Below, one piece after another: positions 8,397 through 18,435 of a stretch of 64,000 bases of DNA. The notes under the pieces were generated by a model. The model ran no database searches and was not told where the DNA came from. It saw only the letters and a program-made list of their open reading frames with translations. Position numbers and translations under genes: made by a program. Position 1 is the stretch's first letter. Each line of letters begins with the position of its first letter. This DNA is from Paracoccus alkenifer (GTDB lineage: Bacteria > Pseudomonadota > Alphaproteobacteria > Rhodobacterales > Rhodobacteraceae), in NCBI RefSeq assembly GCF_900108405.1, contig NZ_FNXG01000001.1, positions 248,001 to 312,000 on the forward strand, read 5' to 3'.

Positions 8397-10418
8397 ATGC
8401 CCCTGACCGCGCGCCGCCTTGCCGATCCCGATCATTGGAGCCTTGCCAGCGCGATCCGCGTCCTGTCGATGGATGCGGTCGAACAGGCCAATTCCGGCCA
8501 CCCCGGAATGCCGATGGGCATGGCCGATGTCGCCACCGTGCTGTGGCGCAAGCACCTGAAATTCGACGCCGCCGCCCCGAACTGGTTCGACCGCGACCGC
8601 TTCATCCTGTCGGCGGGCCATGGCTCGATGCTGATCTATTCGCTGCTGCACCTGACCGGGTTCGAGCAGATGAGCCTCGACCAGTTGCGCAACTTCCGCC
8701 AGTGGGGTGCCGCCACCGCCGGTCACCCCGAATACGGCCACGCCGAGGGGATCGAGACCACCACCGGCCCGCTGGGCCAGGGGCTGGCGACCTCGGTCGG
8801 CTTTGCCATGGCCGAGGCCAAGCTGCGCGCCGAATTCGGCGAGGATCTGTGCGACCACCGCACCTGGGTGATCGCCGGCGACGGCTGCCTGATGGAAGGC
8901 ATCAGCCAAGAGGCCATCGCGCTGGCCGGCCATCTGCGGCTGGGGCGGCTGATCGTGCTGTGGGACGACAACCAGATCACCATCGACGGCGCGCTGTCGC
9001 TGTCGGATTCGACCGACCAGCTGAAGCGCTTCGAGGCGTCGGGCTGGCGCACGCTCAGCTGCGACGGCCATGACCCGGCCGACATCGACCGCGCCCTGAC
9101 CGCGGCCGCGCAGGACGACGGCCGCCCGGTGCTGGTCGCCTGCCGCACCGTCATCGGCTATGGCTCGGCGAAAAAGGGCGGCACCTCGGGCATCCATGGC
9201 TCGCCGCTGGGCGCCGATGAAATCGCCGCCACCCGCGCCGCCTATGGCTGGGAACACGCGCCATTCGAGTTGCCGCAGGACATCACCGCCCGCTGGCGCG
9301 AGATCGGCGCCCGGGGTGCGGCTGCGCGCGAGGCATGGGCCGCCCGCGTCGATGCCCTGCCCGAGGACCGGCGCGAGGCGTTCGCCGCCCGCGTCTCGGG
9401 CGAGACCAGCGACAGGCTGGCCCCCGCCATCGCCGCGCTCAAGCAGAAAACCAGCGCCGATGCGCCCAAGGTCGCGACCCGCAAGGCATCCGAAATGGTG
9501 CTTGAAATCGTCAACCCGATCCTGCCCGAAACCATCGGCGGCTCGGCCGACCTGACCGGCTCCAACAACACGAAAACCGCCGATCTGGGCATTTTCGACG
9601 CCCAGAACCGCGCCGGGCGCTATGTGCATTACGGCATCCGCGAACACGGCATGGCGGCGGCGATGAACGGGCTGGCGCTGCACGGGGGCCTGCGCCCCTA
9701 TGGCGGCACCTTCATGGCGTTTACCGACTATGCCCGCGGCGCCATGCGGCTGTCGGCGCTGATGGGGGTGCCGGTCGTCTATGTGATGACCCACGATTCC
9801 ATCGGCCTGGGCGAGGACGGCCCCACCCACCAGCCGGTCGAGCATCTGGCGATGCTGCGCGCGACGCCGAACACCTGGACCTTCCGCCCCGCCGATCTGG
9901 TCGAAACCGCCGAGGCGTGGGAACTGGCGCTGACCGCGGACAGCACCCCCTCGGTGCTGGCGCTGTCGCGGCAGAACCTGCCGACGCTGCGGCTGGATCA
10001 CACCGACGACAACCTGACCGCCCGCGGCGCCTATGTGCTGCGCGAGGCGTCCGGGGCGCCGCAGGCGATCCTGATGGCCTCGGGGTCCGAGGTGGAAATC
10101 GCCGTCAAGGCCGCCGAGACGCTCGAGGCCGAGGGCACCCCGACCCGCGTCGTCTCGGTCCCCTGCATGGAACTGTTTGGCGACCAGCCCGAGGATTACC
10201 GCGCCAGCGTCCTGCCCCAAGGCCCGGTCCGCGTCGCCATCGAGGCCGCGGTGCGCCAGCCTTGGGACTGGCTGCTGATGGGGGAACGCGGCGCCGAAAA
10301 ACGCGCGGGCTTCATCGGGATGACCGGGTTTGGCGCCTCGGCCCCGGCCGACCGGCTTTACAAGGAATTCGGCATCACCCCCGAGGCCACTGTGGCAAAG
10401 GTCAAGGCGCTGCTGTGA
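8397..10418 (+). CDS. tkt: Transketolase
   Basis: Thiamine diphosphate enzyme of the pentose phosphate pathway (and of the Calvin cycle where present), transferring two-carbon ketol units. 673 residues, full length. The N-terminal domain has [23 protein letters not shown] sequence (residues 16-36), the TPP motif [13 protein letters not shown] (about 161-173) with DDNQITIDG, and a second domain with [19 protein letters not shown] and [20 protein letters not shown]. The start ATG is preceded by GGAG at a proper distance. A minus-strand frame of over 700 codons through the gene is a shadow. Confidence 0.97.
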   Translation: MPLTARRLADPDHWSLASAIRVLSMDAVEQANSGHPGMPMGMADVATVLWRKHLKFDAAAPNWFDRDRFILSAGHGSMLIYSLLHLTGFEQMSLDQLRNFRQWGAATAGHPEYGHAEGIETTTGPLGQGLATSVGFAMAEAKLRAEFGEDLCDHRTWVIAGDGCLMEGISQEAIALAGHLRLGRLIVLWDDNQITIDGALSLSDSTDQLKRFEASGWRTLSCDGHDPADIDRALTAAAQDDGRPVLVACRTVIGYGSAKKGGTSGIHGSPLGADEIAATRAAYGWEHAPFELPQDITARWREIGARGAAAREAWAARVDALPEDRREAFAARVSGETSDRLAPAIAALKQKTSADAPKVATRKASEMVLEIVNPILPETIGGSADLTGSNNTKTADLGIFDAQNRAGRYVHYGIREHGMAAAMNGLALHGGLRPYGGTFMAFTDYARGAMRLSALMGVPVVYVMTHDSIGLGEDGPTHQPVEHLAMLRATPNTWTFRPADLVETAEAWELALTADSTPSVLALSRQNLPTLRLDHTDDNLTARGAYVLREASGAPQAILMASGSEVEIAVKAAETLEAEGTPTRVVSVPCMELFGDQPEDYRASVLPQGPVRVAIEAAVRQPWDWLLMGERGAEKRAGFIGMTGFGASAPADRLYKEFGITPEATVAKVKALL

Positions 10419-10536
10419 TCCCTGCCGCGCGCCCGGTCCGTCCCCATGCGACCGGGGCGCCCGCCCGCGCCGGGGCCTGCTCAACCCGGCGCAGTGAACC
10501 GGGGCACCCCCTGCCCCGGTGCTGCCGCATCAATCG

Positions 10537-10608
10537 CCACGGGACGGCCCACCACCGCGGGACGCCCCGCCCCCGCGTGACGCCCCGCCGCCCCGTGATC
10601 CTCGTGCC
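10537..10608. repeat. 18-bp tandem repeat
   Basis: About three and a half copies of an 18-base unit close to CCGCGNGACGCCCCGCCC lie in tandem between tkt and the DMT transporter. The GC-rich unit probably forms no stable simple hairpin, and no function is evident. Confidence 0.5.
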
Positions 10609-10620
10609 CGGCTTCCCCGC

Positions 10621-10650
10621 CCTTCTTCATCACTCAAATATCCCCCGCGG
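10621..10650 (-). repeat. Dispersed GGATATTT element
   Basis: On the minus strand the sequence reads CCGCGGGGGATATTTGAGTG followed by ATGAAGAAG, a member of the family described at 1646-1756. It lies 40 bases before the start of the DMT transporter gene. Confidence 0.6.
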
Positions 10651-10689
10651 AGCGTCCGGCCGCGCCGCCCCGCACCAAGGGTTCGGACA

Positions 10690-11622
10690 ATGAGCGCGCC
10701 CGCCCCGCCCTTTCGGCCGCTGCCACTGCCCCGGCAGTCGCTGGGGGTGCTGGCGCTGCTGGCGTCGGTGTTCTGCTTTACCGTCATGGACGCGCTGGGC
10801 AAGCAGCTGATGGCGCAGGGGTATCACCCGGCGCAGATCGTCTGGGTGCGCATGGCGCTGAATCTGGCGCTGGTGGTGCTGGTGCTGGCGCCGCGGCTGC
10901 GGGTGGTGGCGCGTTCCTCGTCGCCCGTGCTGCATGTCGGGCGCGGGCTGACGCAGCTGGCCTCGATCGCGCTGTTTTTCAGCGCGCTGCAATTCATCGG
11001 CCTGGCCGAGGCCACCGCGATCATGGACATCAACCCGGTGCTGATCACCCTTGGCGCGGCGCTGTTTCTGGGCGAAAGCATCGGCCCGCGCCGCATGGCC
11101 GGCATCGCGGTGGCGCTGCTCGGCGCGATGATCGTGATCCGCCCCGGCGCCGGCGTGTTCCAGCCGGCGGCGCTGCTGCCGCTGCTGGGGGCGGTCAGCT
11201 ATGCCGCCGGCGCGATCATGACGCGGATGGTGCGCGGCGACGGCACCGCCACCTCGATCCTGTGGTCGACGGGGGTGGCGACGCTGGTCGCCACGACGGT
11301 GGTGCCGTTCGTCTGGCAGCCGGTCGCAACCGGCGATCTGTGGGCGTTTCTTGCGCTGGGGCTGGTCGGCACCGCCGCACAGGCGCTGCTGATCCAGGCC
11401 TTTGTCATGGCCGAGGCCGCCGCCATCGCGCCCCTGGGCTATACCGGGCTGGTCTGGGCCACGCTGTGGGGCTGGCTGTTCTTTGGCGCGATGCCCGACG
11501 GCTGGACCATTGCGGGGGCCGCGCTGATCGTCGCAGCCGGGCTTTACGTCTGGCTGCGCGAGGCCCGGACCACACGGCCCGCACGCCCCCCGGAACAGGG
11601 TGCCCGAGGCCGCAATGGCTGA
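10690..11622 (+). CDS. EamA/DMT-family membrane transporter
   Basis: 310 residues with about ten hydrophobic helices in two EamA halves. The first half starts SLGVLALLASVFCFTVMDALGKQL (about 16-38) and has GLTQLASIALFFSALQFIGLAEATAI, PVLITLGAALFLGE and RMAGIAVALLGAMIVIRPG; the second repeats this with APLGYTGLVWATLWGWLFFG. Members export amino acids, metabolites or drugs in the inner membrane; the substrate cannot be predicted here. The start at 10690 is the first ATG giving a clean N-terminus. The last codons overlap the acyltransferase start, suggesting co-expression. Confidence 0.87.
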   Translation: MSAPAPPFRPLPLPRQSLGVLALLASVFCFTVMDALGKQLMAQGYHPAQIVWVRMALNLALVVLVLAPRLRVVARSSSPVLHVGRGLTQLASIALFFSALQFIGLAEATAIMDINPVLITLGAALFLGESIGPRRMAGIAVALLGAMIVIRPGAGVFQPAALLPLLGAVSYAAGAIMTRMVRGDGTATSILWSTGVATLVATTVVPFVWQPVATGDLWAFLALGLVGTAAQALLIQAFVMAEAAAIAPLGYTGLVWATLWGWLFFGAMPDGWTIAGAALIVAAGLYVWLREARTTRPARPPEQGARGRNG

Positions 11623-12604
11623 GCGCCCCACCCTCACCGACCGGCTGGGCAACGCGGCCTTTGTCGCGCTGATGCGGCTGGTGCAGGCGCTGCCCTATCC
11701 GCGGCGGGTGGCGCTGATGGGCTGGCTGTTTGCGCATCTGCTGGGGCCGCTGGCGGGCTGGCGGCGGCGCATCCGCGCCAATCTGGCGCTTGCCTGCCCC
11801 GACCTGCCGGAGGCCGAGATCCGCCGCCTGACCCGCGCGGTTCCCGAAAACGCCGGCCGCGCCATGGCCGAGACCTATTCGGGCGCCGATTTCCTGGCCC
11901 ATATCCGCAAGGGCAGCCGGCTGGACGGGCCGGGCGTCGCGCTGCTGGAAAGCGCGGCGCAGGCGGGGCGCCCGGTGGTGCTGGCCGCTGCGCATTTCGG
12001 CAATTACGACGCCATGCGCGCGGCGCTGGTCGCGCGCGGCTGGCCGGTCGGCGGGCTTTACCGGCCGATGAACAACCCGCTGTTCAACCGCCATTACGTC
12101 GCCGCGATCGAGGCGATTAGCACGCCGCTGTTTCCCCGCGGCCGCAAGGGGCTGGCCGAGATGCTGAAATTCCTGCGCGGCGGCGGGTTCCTTGCGCTTG
12201 GCTTTGACCAGCATGTGCATGGGGCCGCGGTGCTGCGATTCTTCGGCCTGCCGGCCGCAACCGCGCTGACCCCGGCCGAGCTTGCCCTGCGCCACGACGC
12301 GCCCCTTGTCCCCATCGCCGCGATCCGCCAGCCCGGCGGGCTGGATTTCCGCGTCCATGTCGGCGACCCGATCCCCCCCGCCTCGCCCAAGACGATGATG
12401 CAGGCGCTGAACGACGATCTCGAATCGCTGGTGCGTGCGCATATGGAACAATGGCTGTGGATTCACCGCCGCTGGAAGGTCCGCACCCCGGCGGACCCAG
12501 ACTCCGGCCGCGACAGGGACGACGCCCCGCATCCGGCCCTTGCCGGCGGTCCCGTCGCCGCACCGTCCGAAACGATTTCCCTTGCGGCGCCCAAGCGTCT
12601 ATAA
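11600..12604 (+). CDS. Lipid A biosynthesis type acyltransferase (LpxL/HtrB family)
   Basis: Inner-membrane acyltransferase family that adds secondary acyl chains to lipid A. The HX4D catalytic motif HFGNYD is at about residues 132-137, with the supporting segments VGGLYRPMNNPLFN, LFPRGRKGLAEML, GGGFLALGFDQHV and EQWLWIHRRWK typical of the family. 334 residues from ATG 11600, or 329 from ATG 11615 (MAERPTLTDRLG), the latter looking more natural. The last 25-30 residues are low-complexity. Which acyl position it modifies cannot be read from sequence. Confidence 0.88.
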   Translation: MPEAAMAERPTLTDRLGNAAFVALMRLVQALPYPRRVALMGWLFAHLLGPLAGWRRRIRANLALACPDLPEAEIRRLTRAVPENAGRAMAETYSGADFLAHIRKGSRLDGPGVALLESAAQAGRPVVLAAAHFGNYDAMRAALVARGWPVGGLYRPMNNPLFNRHYVAAIEAISTPLFPRGRKGLAEMLKFLRGGGFLALGFDQHVHGAAVLRFFGLPAATALTPAELALRHDAPLVPIAAIRQPGGLDFRVHVGDPIPPASPKTMMQALNDDLESLVRAHMEQWLWIHRRWKVRTPADPDSGRDRDDAPHPALAGGPVAAPSETISLAAPKRL

Positions 12605-12653
12605 GCCCCGCGAAACGCCGCGTTCCCAGAACGGCCACCAAGGCAGAAAGATC

Positions 12654-13160
12654 ATGAGCGACAAAGACCCGACCCGGCACCATGCGGACGACACCGCCTT
12701 TATCCAGGCGCTGGCCGAGCTTCTGAACCGCAACGACCTGACCGAACTCAAGGTCGAGCGTGAATATGGCGAGGACGACCGGCTGACGGTCGAGCTGTCC
12801 AAACACGGGCGCCAGGTGGCGATACAGGCCCCGGCCTATGCGCCGCCGGCCGCCCAACCCGCCCCCGGCCCGGCCCCTGCCGCGCCTGCACCGGCCGCTG
12901 CCGCCGCCAGCGACCCGGCCAGCCACCCCGGCGCCGTGCCCTCGCCCATGGTCGGGACCGCGTATCTGTCGCCCGAACCCGGGGCCGCGGCCTTTGTCAG
13001 CATCGGCCAGCAGGTGGCCGAGGGCGACACGCTGATGATCGTCGAGGCGATGAAGACCATGAACCACATCCCCGCCCCCCGCGCCGGCACCGTGCGCCGC
13101 GTGCTGGTCGAGGATGGCACGCCGGTGGAATTCGGCACCACGCTGATGATCGTCGAATAA
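12654..13160 (+). CDS. accB: Biotin carboxyl carrier protein of acetyl-CoA carboxylase
   Basis: Carries biotin between biotin carboxylase and carboxyltransferase in the first committed step of fatty acid synthesis. 168 residues. An N-terminal domain ([20 protein letters not shown]) is joined by an Ala/Pro linker (about 62-90) to a biotinyl domain with [13 protein letters not shown], where the lysine is biotinylated. Start ATG 12654 follows AGGCAGAAAG. accC begins 13 bases downstream, so the pair forms the usual accBC operon. Confidence 0.97.
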   Translation: MSDKDPTRHHADDTAFIQALAELLNRNDLTELKVEREYGEDDRLTVELSKHGRQVAIQAPAYAPPAAQPAPGPAPAAPAPAAAAASDPASHPGAVPSPMVGTAYLSPEPGAAAFVSIGQQVAEGDTLMIVEAMKTMNHIPAPRAGTVRRVLVEDGTPVEFGTTLMIVE

Positions 13161-13173
13161 GGCGGGCCGGGCC

Positions 13174-14520
13174 ATGTTCGACAAGATCCTGATCGCCAAC
13201 CGCGGCGAAATCGCCCTGCGGGTCATCCGTGCATGCAGCGAAATGGGCATCAGTTCGGTCGCGGTGCATTCCACCGCCGACAGCGACGCCATGCATGTGC
13301 GCATGGCCGACGAATCGATCTGCATCGGCCCTGCGCCCTCGACCGCATCCTATCTGCACATGCCCGCGATCCTGTCGGCCTGCGAGATCACCGGCGCGCA
13401 GGCGATCCATCCGGGCTACGGGTTCCTGTCGGAAAACGCGCAATTCGTGCAGATGGTCGAGGATCACGGCCTGACCTTCATCGGCCCGCGCGCGGAACAT
13501 ATCCGGCTGATGGGCGACAAGATCACCGCCAAGGAAACCGCGAAATCGCTGGGCATCCCGGTGGTGCCGGGGTCCGAGGGGGGCGTGGCCGACATTGACA
13601 CCGCCCGCCGCGTCGCGGCCGAAATCGGCTATCCGGTGATCATCAAGGCCACTGCCGGCGGCGGCGGCCGCGGCATGAAGGTGGCGCTGGACGATGCCGC
13701 GATCGAGGTGGCATTCCGCACCGCCCGGTCCGAGGCCAAGGCCGCCTTTGGCAACGACGAAGTCTATATCGAGAAATACCTCCAGCGCCCGCGCCATATC
13801 GAGATCCAGGTCTTCGGCGACGGCCGCGGCGGCGCGGTGCATCTGGGCGAACGCGACTGCTCGCTGCAACGCCGCCACCAGAAGGTGCTGGAAGAAGCCC
13901 CCGGCCCCGCCATCAGCCCCGAACAGCGCGACCGCATCGGCCGCATCTGCGCCGACGCCATCGCCCGGCTGCAATACGCCGGCGCCGGCACCATCGAGTT
14001 CCTGTTCGAGGACGGCGAGTTCTATTTCATCGAGATGAACACCCGCCTGCAAGTCGAACACCCGGTGACCGAGGCGATCTATGGCGTCGATCTGGTGCGC
14101 GAACAGATCCTCGTCGCCGCCGGCCAGGGGATGAGCCTGCGCCAGGACGACCTTGCGATCCGCGGCCACGCCATCGAGGCGCGGATCAACGCCGAGCGGC
14201 TGCCGAATTTCGCGCCCTCGCCCGGGCGGGTCAGCCAGTATCACGCGCCGGGCGGGCTGGGGGTGCGGATGGATTCGGCGCTTTACGACGGCTATGTGAT
14301 CCCGCCCTATTACGACAGCCTGATCGGCAAGCTGATCGTCCACGGCCGCGACCGCGACGAGGCGCTTGCCCGGATGCGCCGCGCCCTGGGCGAGCTGATC
14401 ATCGACGGGGTGGACACCACCGTGCCGCTGTTCGACCGCCTGCTGCGCGACCCCGAAATCCAGCGCGGCGAATATTCGATCCACTGGCTGGAACGCTGGC
14501 TGGCCGAGAACATGGGCTGA
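13174..14520 (+). CDS. accC: Biotin carboxylase of acetyl-CoA carboxylase
   Basis: ATP-grasp enzyme that carboxylates biotin on AccB. 448 residues, normal length. It begins [20 protein letters not shown]; the glycine-rich loop [16 protein letters not shown] lies at about 155-170. Catalytic and metal segments [13 protein letters not shown] and the carboxyl-terminal [20 protein letters not shown] are intact. Directly behind accB. Confidence 0.98.
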   Translation: MFDKILIANRGEIALRVIRACSEMGISSVAVHSTADSDAMHVRMADESICIGPAPSTASYLHMPAILSACEITGAQAIHPGYGFLSENAQFVQMVEDHGLTFIGPRAEHIRLMGDKITAKETAKSLGIPVVPGSEGGVADIDTARRVAAEIGYPVIIKATAGGGGRGMKVALDDAAIEVAFRTARSEAKAAFGNDEVYIEKYLQRPRHIEIQVFGDGRGGAVHLGERDCSLQRRHQKVLEEAPGPAISPEQRDRIGRICADAIARLQYAGAGTIEFLFEDGEFYFIEMNTRLQVEHPVTEAIYGVDLVREQILVAAGQGMSLRQDDLAIRGHAIEARINAERLPNFAPSPGRVSQYHAPGGLGVRMDSALYDGYVIPPYYDSLIGKLIVHGRDRDEALARMRRALGELIIDGVDTTVPLFDRLLRDPEIQRGEYSIHWLERWLAENMG

Positions 14521-14592
14521 CAGGCGCGGCCGCCCCTCAGCGGGCGGCCCGGCACCTCCAGCAAGCCGCGGCCTATCCTGCCGCAACCAGCC

Positions 14593-14624
14593 CCTCTTTG
14601 GTGTAAAAATATCCCCGCCGGAGG
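14593..14624 (-). repeat. Dispersed GGATATTT element
   Basis: On the minus strand CCTCCGGCGGGGATATTTTT continues with ACACCAAAGAGG. It lies about 30 bases past the stop codon of the gamma carbonic anhydrase gene and points in the same direction. A GC-rich inverted repeat (GCCGGGCGGGTGCCCGGC, 14626-14645) lies between gene and element. Confidence 0.65.
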
Positions 14625-14651
14625 CAGGCCGGGCACCCGCCCGGCCTTTTC

Positions 14652-15173
14652 CTATTCCACCCGCCGCAACCCGGCCCGAAACCGCGCGGCATTTTCACGG
14701 TAATGCGCAGCGGACTGAAGCAGCCCGGCAATGGCCGCGTCGTCCAACTGCCGCACCACCCGGCCCGGCGCTCCCATCACCAACGCGCCGGGGGGGATTT
14801 CCTTGCCCTCGGCGATCAGCGCGCCCGCGCCGATCAGCGCGCCTGCGCCGATCTTTGCCCCGTTCAGGACCGTCGCCCCCATCCCGATCAGCGCGCCGTC
14901 GCCGATGGTGCAGCCGTGCAGCATGGCGCGGTGGCCGATGGTCACGTCGCGGCCGATGGTCAGCGGATAGCCCATATCGGTGTGGAACACGCACAGCTCC
15001 TGCACGTTCGAGCCGTGGCCGACGCGGATTTCCTCATTGTCGCCGCGCAGGACCGCGCCCCACCAGATGCTCGCCTCATCCTCGACCGCCACGCGGCCGA
15101 TCAGCTGCGCGTCGGGGGCGACCCAGGCGCTGGCGGCGATTTCGGGGGCGATTCCGTCAAGTTCCCAGATCAT
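14652..15173 (-). CDS. Gamma-class carbonic anhydrase / left-handed beta-helix protein
   Basis: 173 residues forming hexapeptide repeats throughout, such as [41 protein letters not shown] and [20 protein letters not shown]. Possible metal-binding histidines occur in [14 protein letters not shown] and IGHRAMLHG, as in the YrdA/PaaY/CaiE-type gamma carbonic anhydrases. The catalytic carbonic anhydrase function is plausible, but members often lack measurable activity. Its ATG overlaps the gmk stop, so it follows gmk in an operon. Confidence 0.85.
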   Translation of the reverse strand: MIWELDGIAPEIAASAWVAPDAQLIGRVAVEDEASIWWGAVLRGDNEEIRVGHGSNVQELCVFHTDMGYPLTIGRDVTIGHRAMLHGCTIGDGALIGMGATVLNGAKIGAGALIGAGALIAEGKEIPPGALVMGAPGRVVRQLDDAAIAGLLQSAAHYRENAARFRAGLRRVE

Positions 15174-15799
15174 GCTGCATCCTCCATCAGCGTGCGGACA
15201 AACCCGCCAAGGGCGGGGCGGCGGTCGCGGCGCAGCCGCTCGGCGGTCAGGATCGCGCGCAGATCGGCCTCGGTCGCGTCCAGATCGTCGTTGACCAGCA
15301 CATAGTCGTATTCGGCCCAGTGGCTGATTTCATCGCGGCTTTTCTGCATCCGCCCGGCGATCACCTGTTCGCTGTCCTGCCCGCGGGCGCGCAGGCGGCG
15401 TTCCAGTTCCGCCAGGCTGGGCGGCAGGATGAAGATCGAGACCACCTGCGGCCCCAGCGTTGACGCGCGGATCTGCTGCCCGCCCTGCCAGTCCACGTCA
15501 AAGATGGTGTCGCGCCCCTCGGCAATCGCGGTTTCCACCGGGGCGGCCGGGCTGCCGTAAAGATTGCCGAACACCTCGGCATGTTCCAGCATCCCGCCCC
15601 CGGCCACCAGCGCCTGGAACGCGGCGCGGTCGGTGAAATGATAATGCTGCCCGTCCACCTCGCCCGGCCGCGGCGGTCGCGTGGTGGCCGAGACCGAGAA
15701 CCGCAGGCTCTTGTCCCAATCCATCAGCCGGCGCGCCAGCGTGGATTTTCCCGCCCCCGAGGGCGATGAGATGATGATCAGCAAGCCGCTGCGCTGCAT
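15170..15799 (-). CDS. gmk: Guanylate kinase
   Basis: Phosphorylates GMP to GDP. 209 residues. P-loop [15 protein letters not shown] at about 10-24, followed by [22 protein letters not shown] (GMP binding) and [15 protein letters not shown] 15799 is chosen because AGGAAAG lies upstream and the P-loop is then in its usual position; an upstream in-frame start gives an unrelated extension. Four-base overlap (ATGA) with the gamma carbonic anhydrase gene. Confidence 0.96.
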   Translation of the reverse strand: MQRSGLLIIISSPSGAGKSTLARRLMDWDKSLRFSVSATTRPPRPGEVDGQHYHFTDRAAFQALVAGGGMLEHAEVFGNLYGSPAAPVETAIAEGRDTIFDVDWQGGQQIRASTLGPQVVSIFILPPSLAELERRLRARGQDSEQVIAGRMQKSRDEISHWAEYDYVLVNDDLDATEADLRAILTAERLRRDRRPALGGFVRTLMEDAA

Positions 15800-15968
15800 G
15801 GTCCCGCTTTCCTTTTTGCCCGACAGTTGCCCCGAGCGGCAGGGGGGCGTCAAGCGCGGGGCGGGAAAGAGTGAGGTGGGATGGGATAGGTTATTGCACT
15901 GATCCCGGGCAAGACGGCCGATATCACGGCGCGGCGTTGAAAGCCACGCCGGACTCGCATTTTGCTAT

Positions 15969-16643
15969 TTACTCGGCTTCAGCCGGAAAGGCTCTCACAT
16001 CGTCTGACCGCACCCCGACCCGACCGATCACCGTATCAATGAACCAGTCACTATGCCTGAGTTCCCCGTTAACGATGTAGAGGTTGCGGACTTCGTACTC
16101 ATCCAACTCACCCTTATCGTTCTTGACCCAGATGAGCGCGTTGTTTTTGGCGGCATTATTGGCTTCGCGATACTGGAAATATTCCGGGTCTGCCTGCTGG
16201 CCAAGATCCTGCATGATCGCATCGACTTCAGCGTAGTCGGTGATGCGCTCATCCACCAGATAATAGCAGGCTCCCTCGTAGCCCCCGACCACTGCGACTG
16301 TGACCCCAGCAGCGACTATAGTCACCGGCGCCATGACAATCGAGGCAACCGTGCCGATAACTCCAGCGGTGCCCCCAATAATACCTACAGTACCTGCCCC
16401 GGATGCTCCGACAGCAACCGAGCCAAGCATCGTCGCACCAGTGGTTGCATTGACCAACGTGTAGAAACCCGCCACTTTCATGGCTGTGCCCGCGGTTGCA
16501 ACCCCTGCGCTAGTAGCTGCGACCACTGCAGCACCATCTCCGCCAATCAACTGGCTAGGCCGGTAGTCGCAGATGGCTGCCTGCGCCAAAGAACCCGTTG
16601 CCGCGAATGCCGCAGCCATGATCAGCAAACGATCAATCCGCAT
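15969..16643 (-). CDS. Unrecognised secreted protein with long Gly/Ala-rich hydrophobic core
   Basis: 224 residues from ATG 16643. A signal peptide MRIDRLLIMAAAFAATGSLA ends near AQA (about residue 22), and a CDYRPSQ segment follows. Residues about 35-125 are very rich in Gly, Ala and Val (GASGAGTVGIIGGTAGVIGT, APVTIVAAGVTVAVVGG), like a glycine-zipper membrane segment. The C-terminal 100 residues are polar and acidic (YLVDERITDYAEVDAIMQDL, FQYREANNAAKNNALIWVKN). No catalytic motif found. Base composition is clearly lower in GC than the neighbours and codon use is unlike them, suggesting recent transfer. It stands alone between gmk and ispH. Confidence 0.72.
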   Translation of the reverse strand: MRIDRLLIMAAAFAATGSLAQAAICDYRPSQLIGGDGAAVVAATSAGVATAGTAMKVAGFYTLVNATTGATMLGSVAVGASGAGTVGIIGGTAGVIGTVASIVMAPVTIVAAGVTVAVVGGYEGACYYLVDERITDYAEVDAIMQDLGQQADPEYFQYREANNAAKNNALIWVKNDKGELDEYEVRNLYIVNGELRHSDWFIDTVIGRVGVRSDDVRAFPAEAE

Positions 16644-16878
16644 GATAATTCCCCGCCAAAACCGATACCTGCATGGACACCTAGCAAACAAAACACTGGC
16701 AGTCACCTAACCAAATATACATGTTTTCAGGCTGATATGGCAAAATACCTGCATATTTGCGCCTCGCCAGCCAAATCATCGAGCCGCTTATACGGCAGCC
16801 ACCACCAGCTGGCCGGCCGTTATCTCCCCGCGCGCCGCTTTGCATGGACCTTGGCCGCCGGGCGGGGTAATCGGGGGC
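16644..16878. other. AT-rich intergenic region before ispH
   Basis: About 235 bases with markedly lower GC than average, containing a degenerate copy of the dispersed element (GGCAAAATACCTGC near 16739-16752). It should hold divergent promoters for the unrecognised secreted protein and ispH. No further gene is seen. Confidence 0.4.
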
Positions 16879-17850
16879 ATGTCCGAATCCCGCCCCATAA
16901 AGCCGCCCCTGACCCTGTATCTGGCCGCGCCGCGCGGGTTCTGCGCGGGCGTCGACCGGGCCGTGCAGATCGTCGAGCTTGCCCTCCAGAAATGGGGCGC
17001 GCCGGTCTATGTGCGCCATGAAATCGTGCACAACCGCTTTGTCGTCGACGGGCTGCGGGAAAAGGGCGCGGTGTTCGTGGACGAGCTGGACGAGGTGCCC
17101 GACGACCGCCCGGTGATCTTTTCCGCGCATGGGGTGCCGAAATCGGTCCCGGCCGAGGCGCGGGCCCGCAACATGGTATTCGTGGACGCGACCTGCCCCC
17201 TGGTCAGCAAGGTCCATGTCGAGGCCGAGCGCCACCATGCGGACGGATTGCAGATGGTCATGGTCGGCCATGCCGGCCACCCCGAGGTGCTGGGCACCAT
17301 GGGCCAACTGCCTGCGGGCGAGGTGATCCTGGTCGAAACGGTCGAGGATGTGGGCCGCGTCACCCCTCGGGATCCGCAGCGGCTGGCGTGGATCACCCAG
17401 ACCACGCTGTCGGTGGACGACACCGCCGAAATCGTCGCGGCGTTGCAGGCACGGTTCCCGGCGATCGTCGGCCCGGCCAAGGACGATATCTGCTATGCGA
17501 CCACCAACCGGCAGGCCGCGGTCAAGGCGATCGCGCCGAAAATCGACGCGCTGCTGGTGATCGGGGCGCCGAACAGTTCCAACTCGCGCCGGCTGGTCGA
17601 GGTCGGGCGCTCGGCCGGCTGCGCCTATGCGCAGCTGGTGATGCGGGCCGCCGACATCGACTGGCGCGCGCTGGAGGGTATTCGTTCCGTCGGCGTCACC
17701 GCCGGCGCCAGCGCCCCCGAGGTGCTGGTGGACGAGGTGATCGCCGCCTTTGCCGGGCGCTACGACCTGACGGTCGAGCTGGTGGAAACCGCGCGCGAGC
17801 GGGTCGAGTTCAAGGTGCCCCGTATCCTGCGCGAGCCTGCGCCGGGTTGA
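16879..17850 (+). CDS. ispH: 4-hydroxy-3-methylbut-2-enyl diphosphate reductase
   Basis: Last enzyme of the MEP pathway, an iron-sulfur enzyme making IPP and DMAPP. 323 residues from ATG 16879. The three conserved cluster cysteines are in [10 protein letters not shown] (residue 22), [11 protein letters not shown] and [10 protein letters not shown]; the active-site region HGVPKSV and the [13 protein letters not shown] segment are intact. An upstream in-frame ATG at 16840 would add 13 residues (MHGPWPPGG...) without similarity to the family. Confidence 0.96.
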   Translation: MSESRPIKPPLTLYLAAPRGFCAGVDRAVQIVELALQKWGAPVYVRHEIVHNRFVVDGLREKGAVFVDELDEVPDDRPVIFSAHGVPKSVPAEARARNMVFVDATCPLVSKVHVEAERHHADGLQMVMVGHAGHPEVLGTMGQLPAGEVILVETVEDVGRVTPRDPQRLAWITQTTLSVDDTAEIVAALQARFPAIVGPAKDDICYATTNRQAAVKAIAPKIDALLVIGAPNSSNSRRLVEVGRSAGCAYAQLVMRAADIDWRALEGIRSVGVTAGASAPEVLVDEVIAAFAGRYDLTVELVETARERVEFKVPRILREPAPG

Positions 17851-17854
17851 GAGG

Positions 17855-17913
17855 TCGCAAGCGGGGGCGCTTCGCCCCCCGCGCCCCCCGAGGGTATTTC
17901 AGCCAGAAAGAAA
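17855..17913 (+). repeat. GC hairpin plus dispersed GGATATTT-type element behind ispH
   Basis: GCGGGGGCG-CTT-CGCCCCCCGC forms a strong hairpin about 10 bases past the ispH stop. The element CCCCGAGGGTATTTCAGCCAGAAAGAAA (shown by its ends: CCCCGAGGGTATTT at 17887, CAGAAAGAAA at 17903) follows. It has the same direction as the gene. It may function as terminator or mRNA 3'-end stabiliser; there is no U-tract. Confidence 0.6.
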
Positions 17914-17985
17914 TCATCGGCCGCAGGGCAGCAGCAGTTTCCGCAGGCTGCCCGGGACGGCCAGGACATGCCTTGGAGACCTCTG

Positions 17986-18435
17986 ATGCCTGAACTTCAT
18001 GCCTGGACCGATGGCGCTTGCAGCGGCAATCCCGGCCCCGGGGGCTGGGGGGTGGTGATGCGCGCAGTTGACGGCGGGCGCGTCGTCAAGGAACGCGAGC
18101 TGTCCGGCGGCGAGCCTGACACCACCAACAACCGCATGGAGCTGATGGCCGCGATTTCCGCGCTTGAGGTTCTGACCCGGCCCAGCGCCATCACCATCAC
18201 CACCGATTCGGCCTATGTGAAGAACGGCGTCACCAGCTGGATCCACGGCTGGAAACGCAACGGCTGGCGCACCGCGGATCGCAAGCCGGTCAAGAACGTG
18301 GATCTGTGGCAGCGGCTGGAAACCGCCGCCGCCGCCCATCAGGTCACGTGGGAGTGGATCAAGGGCCACGCCGGCCACCCGGAAAACGAGCGCGCCGACG
18401 AGCTGGCCCGCGCCGGCATGGCGCCGTTCAAGTGA
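17986..18435 (+). CDS. rnhA: Ribonuclease HI
   Basis: Cleaves RNA in RNA-DNA hybrids. 149 residues. All catalytic carboxylates are visible: D in [18 protein letters not shown] (about residue 8), E in [11 protein letters not shown] in [10 protein letters not shown] and D in [12 protein letters not shown], with the conserved histidine in KGHAGHP. ATG 17986 is chosen over an upstream in-frame ATG at 17968 (MPWRPL). The stop overlaps the start of the next gene (TGATG). Confidence 0.96.
   Translation: MPELHAWTDGACSGNPGPGGWGVVMRAVDGGRVVKERELSGGEPDTTNNRMELMAAISALEVLTRPSAITITTDSAYVKNGVTSWIHGWKRNGWRTADRKPVKNVDLWQRLETAAAAHQVTWEWIKGHAGHPENERADELARAGMAPFK

Noticed and set aside
5272..8398. Very long minus-strand frames (700 and 876 codons) opposite the helical-repeat protein and xerD
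   Set aside because: GC-driven shadows: translations are Arg/Gly/Gln-rich and lack family motifs, while the plus strand carries signal peptide and recombinase motifs.
8343..10484. 713-codon minus-strand frame over tkt
   Set aside because: Antisense shadow of the conserved transketolase gene.
16644..16878. Phage or IS remnant in the AT-rich stretch
   Set aside because: No transposase or integrase motif, no terminal inverted repeats and no target duplication visible.
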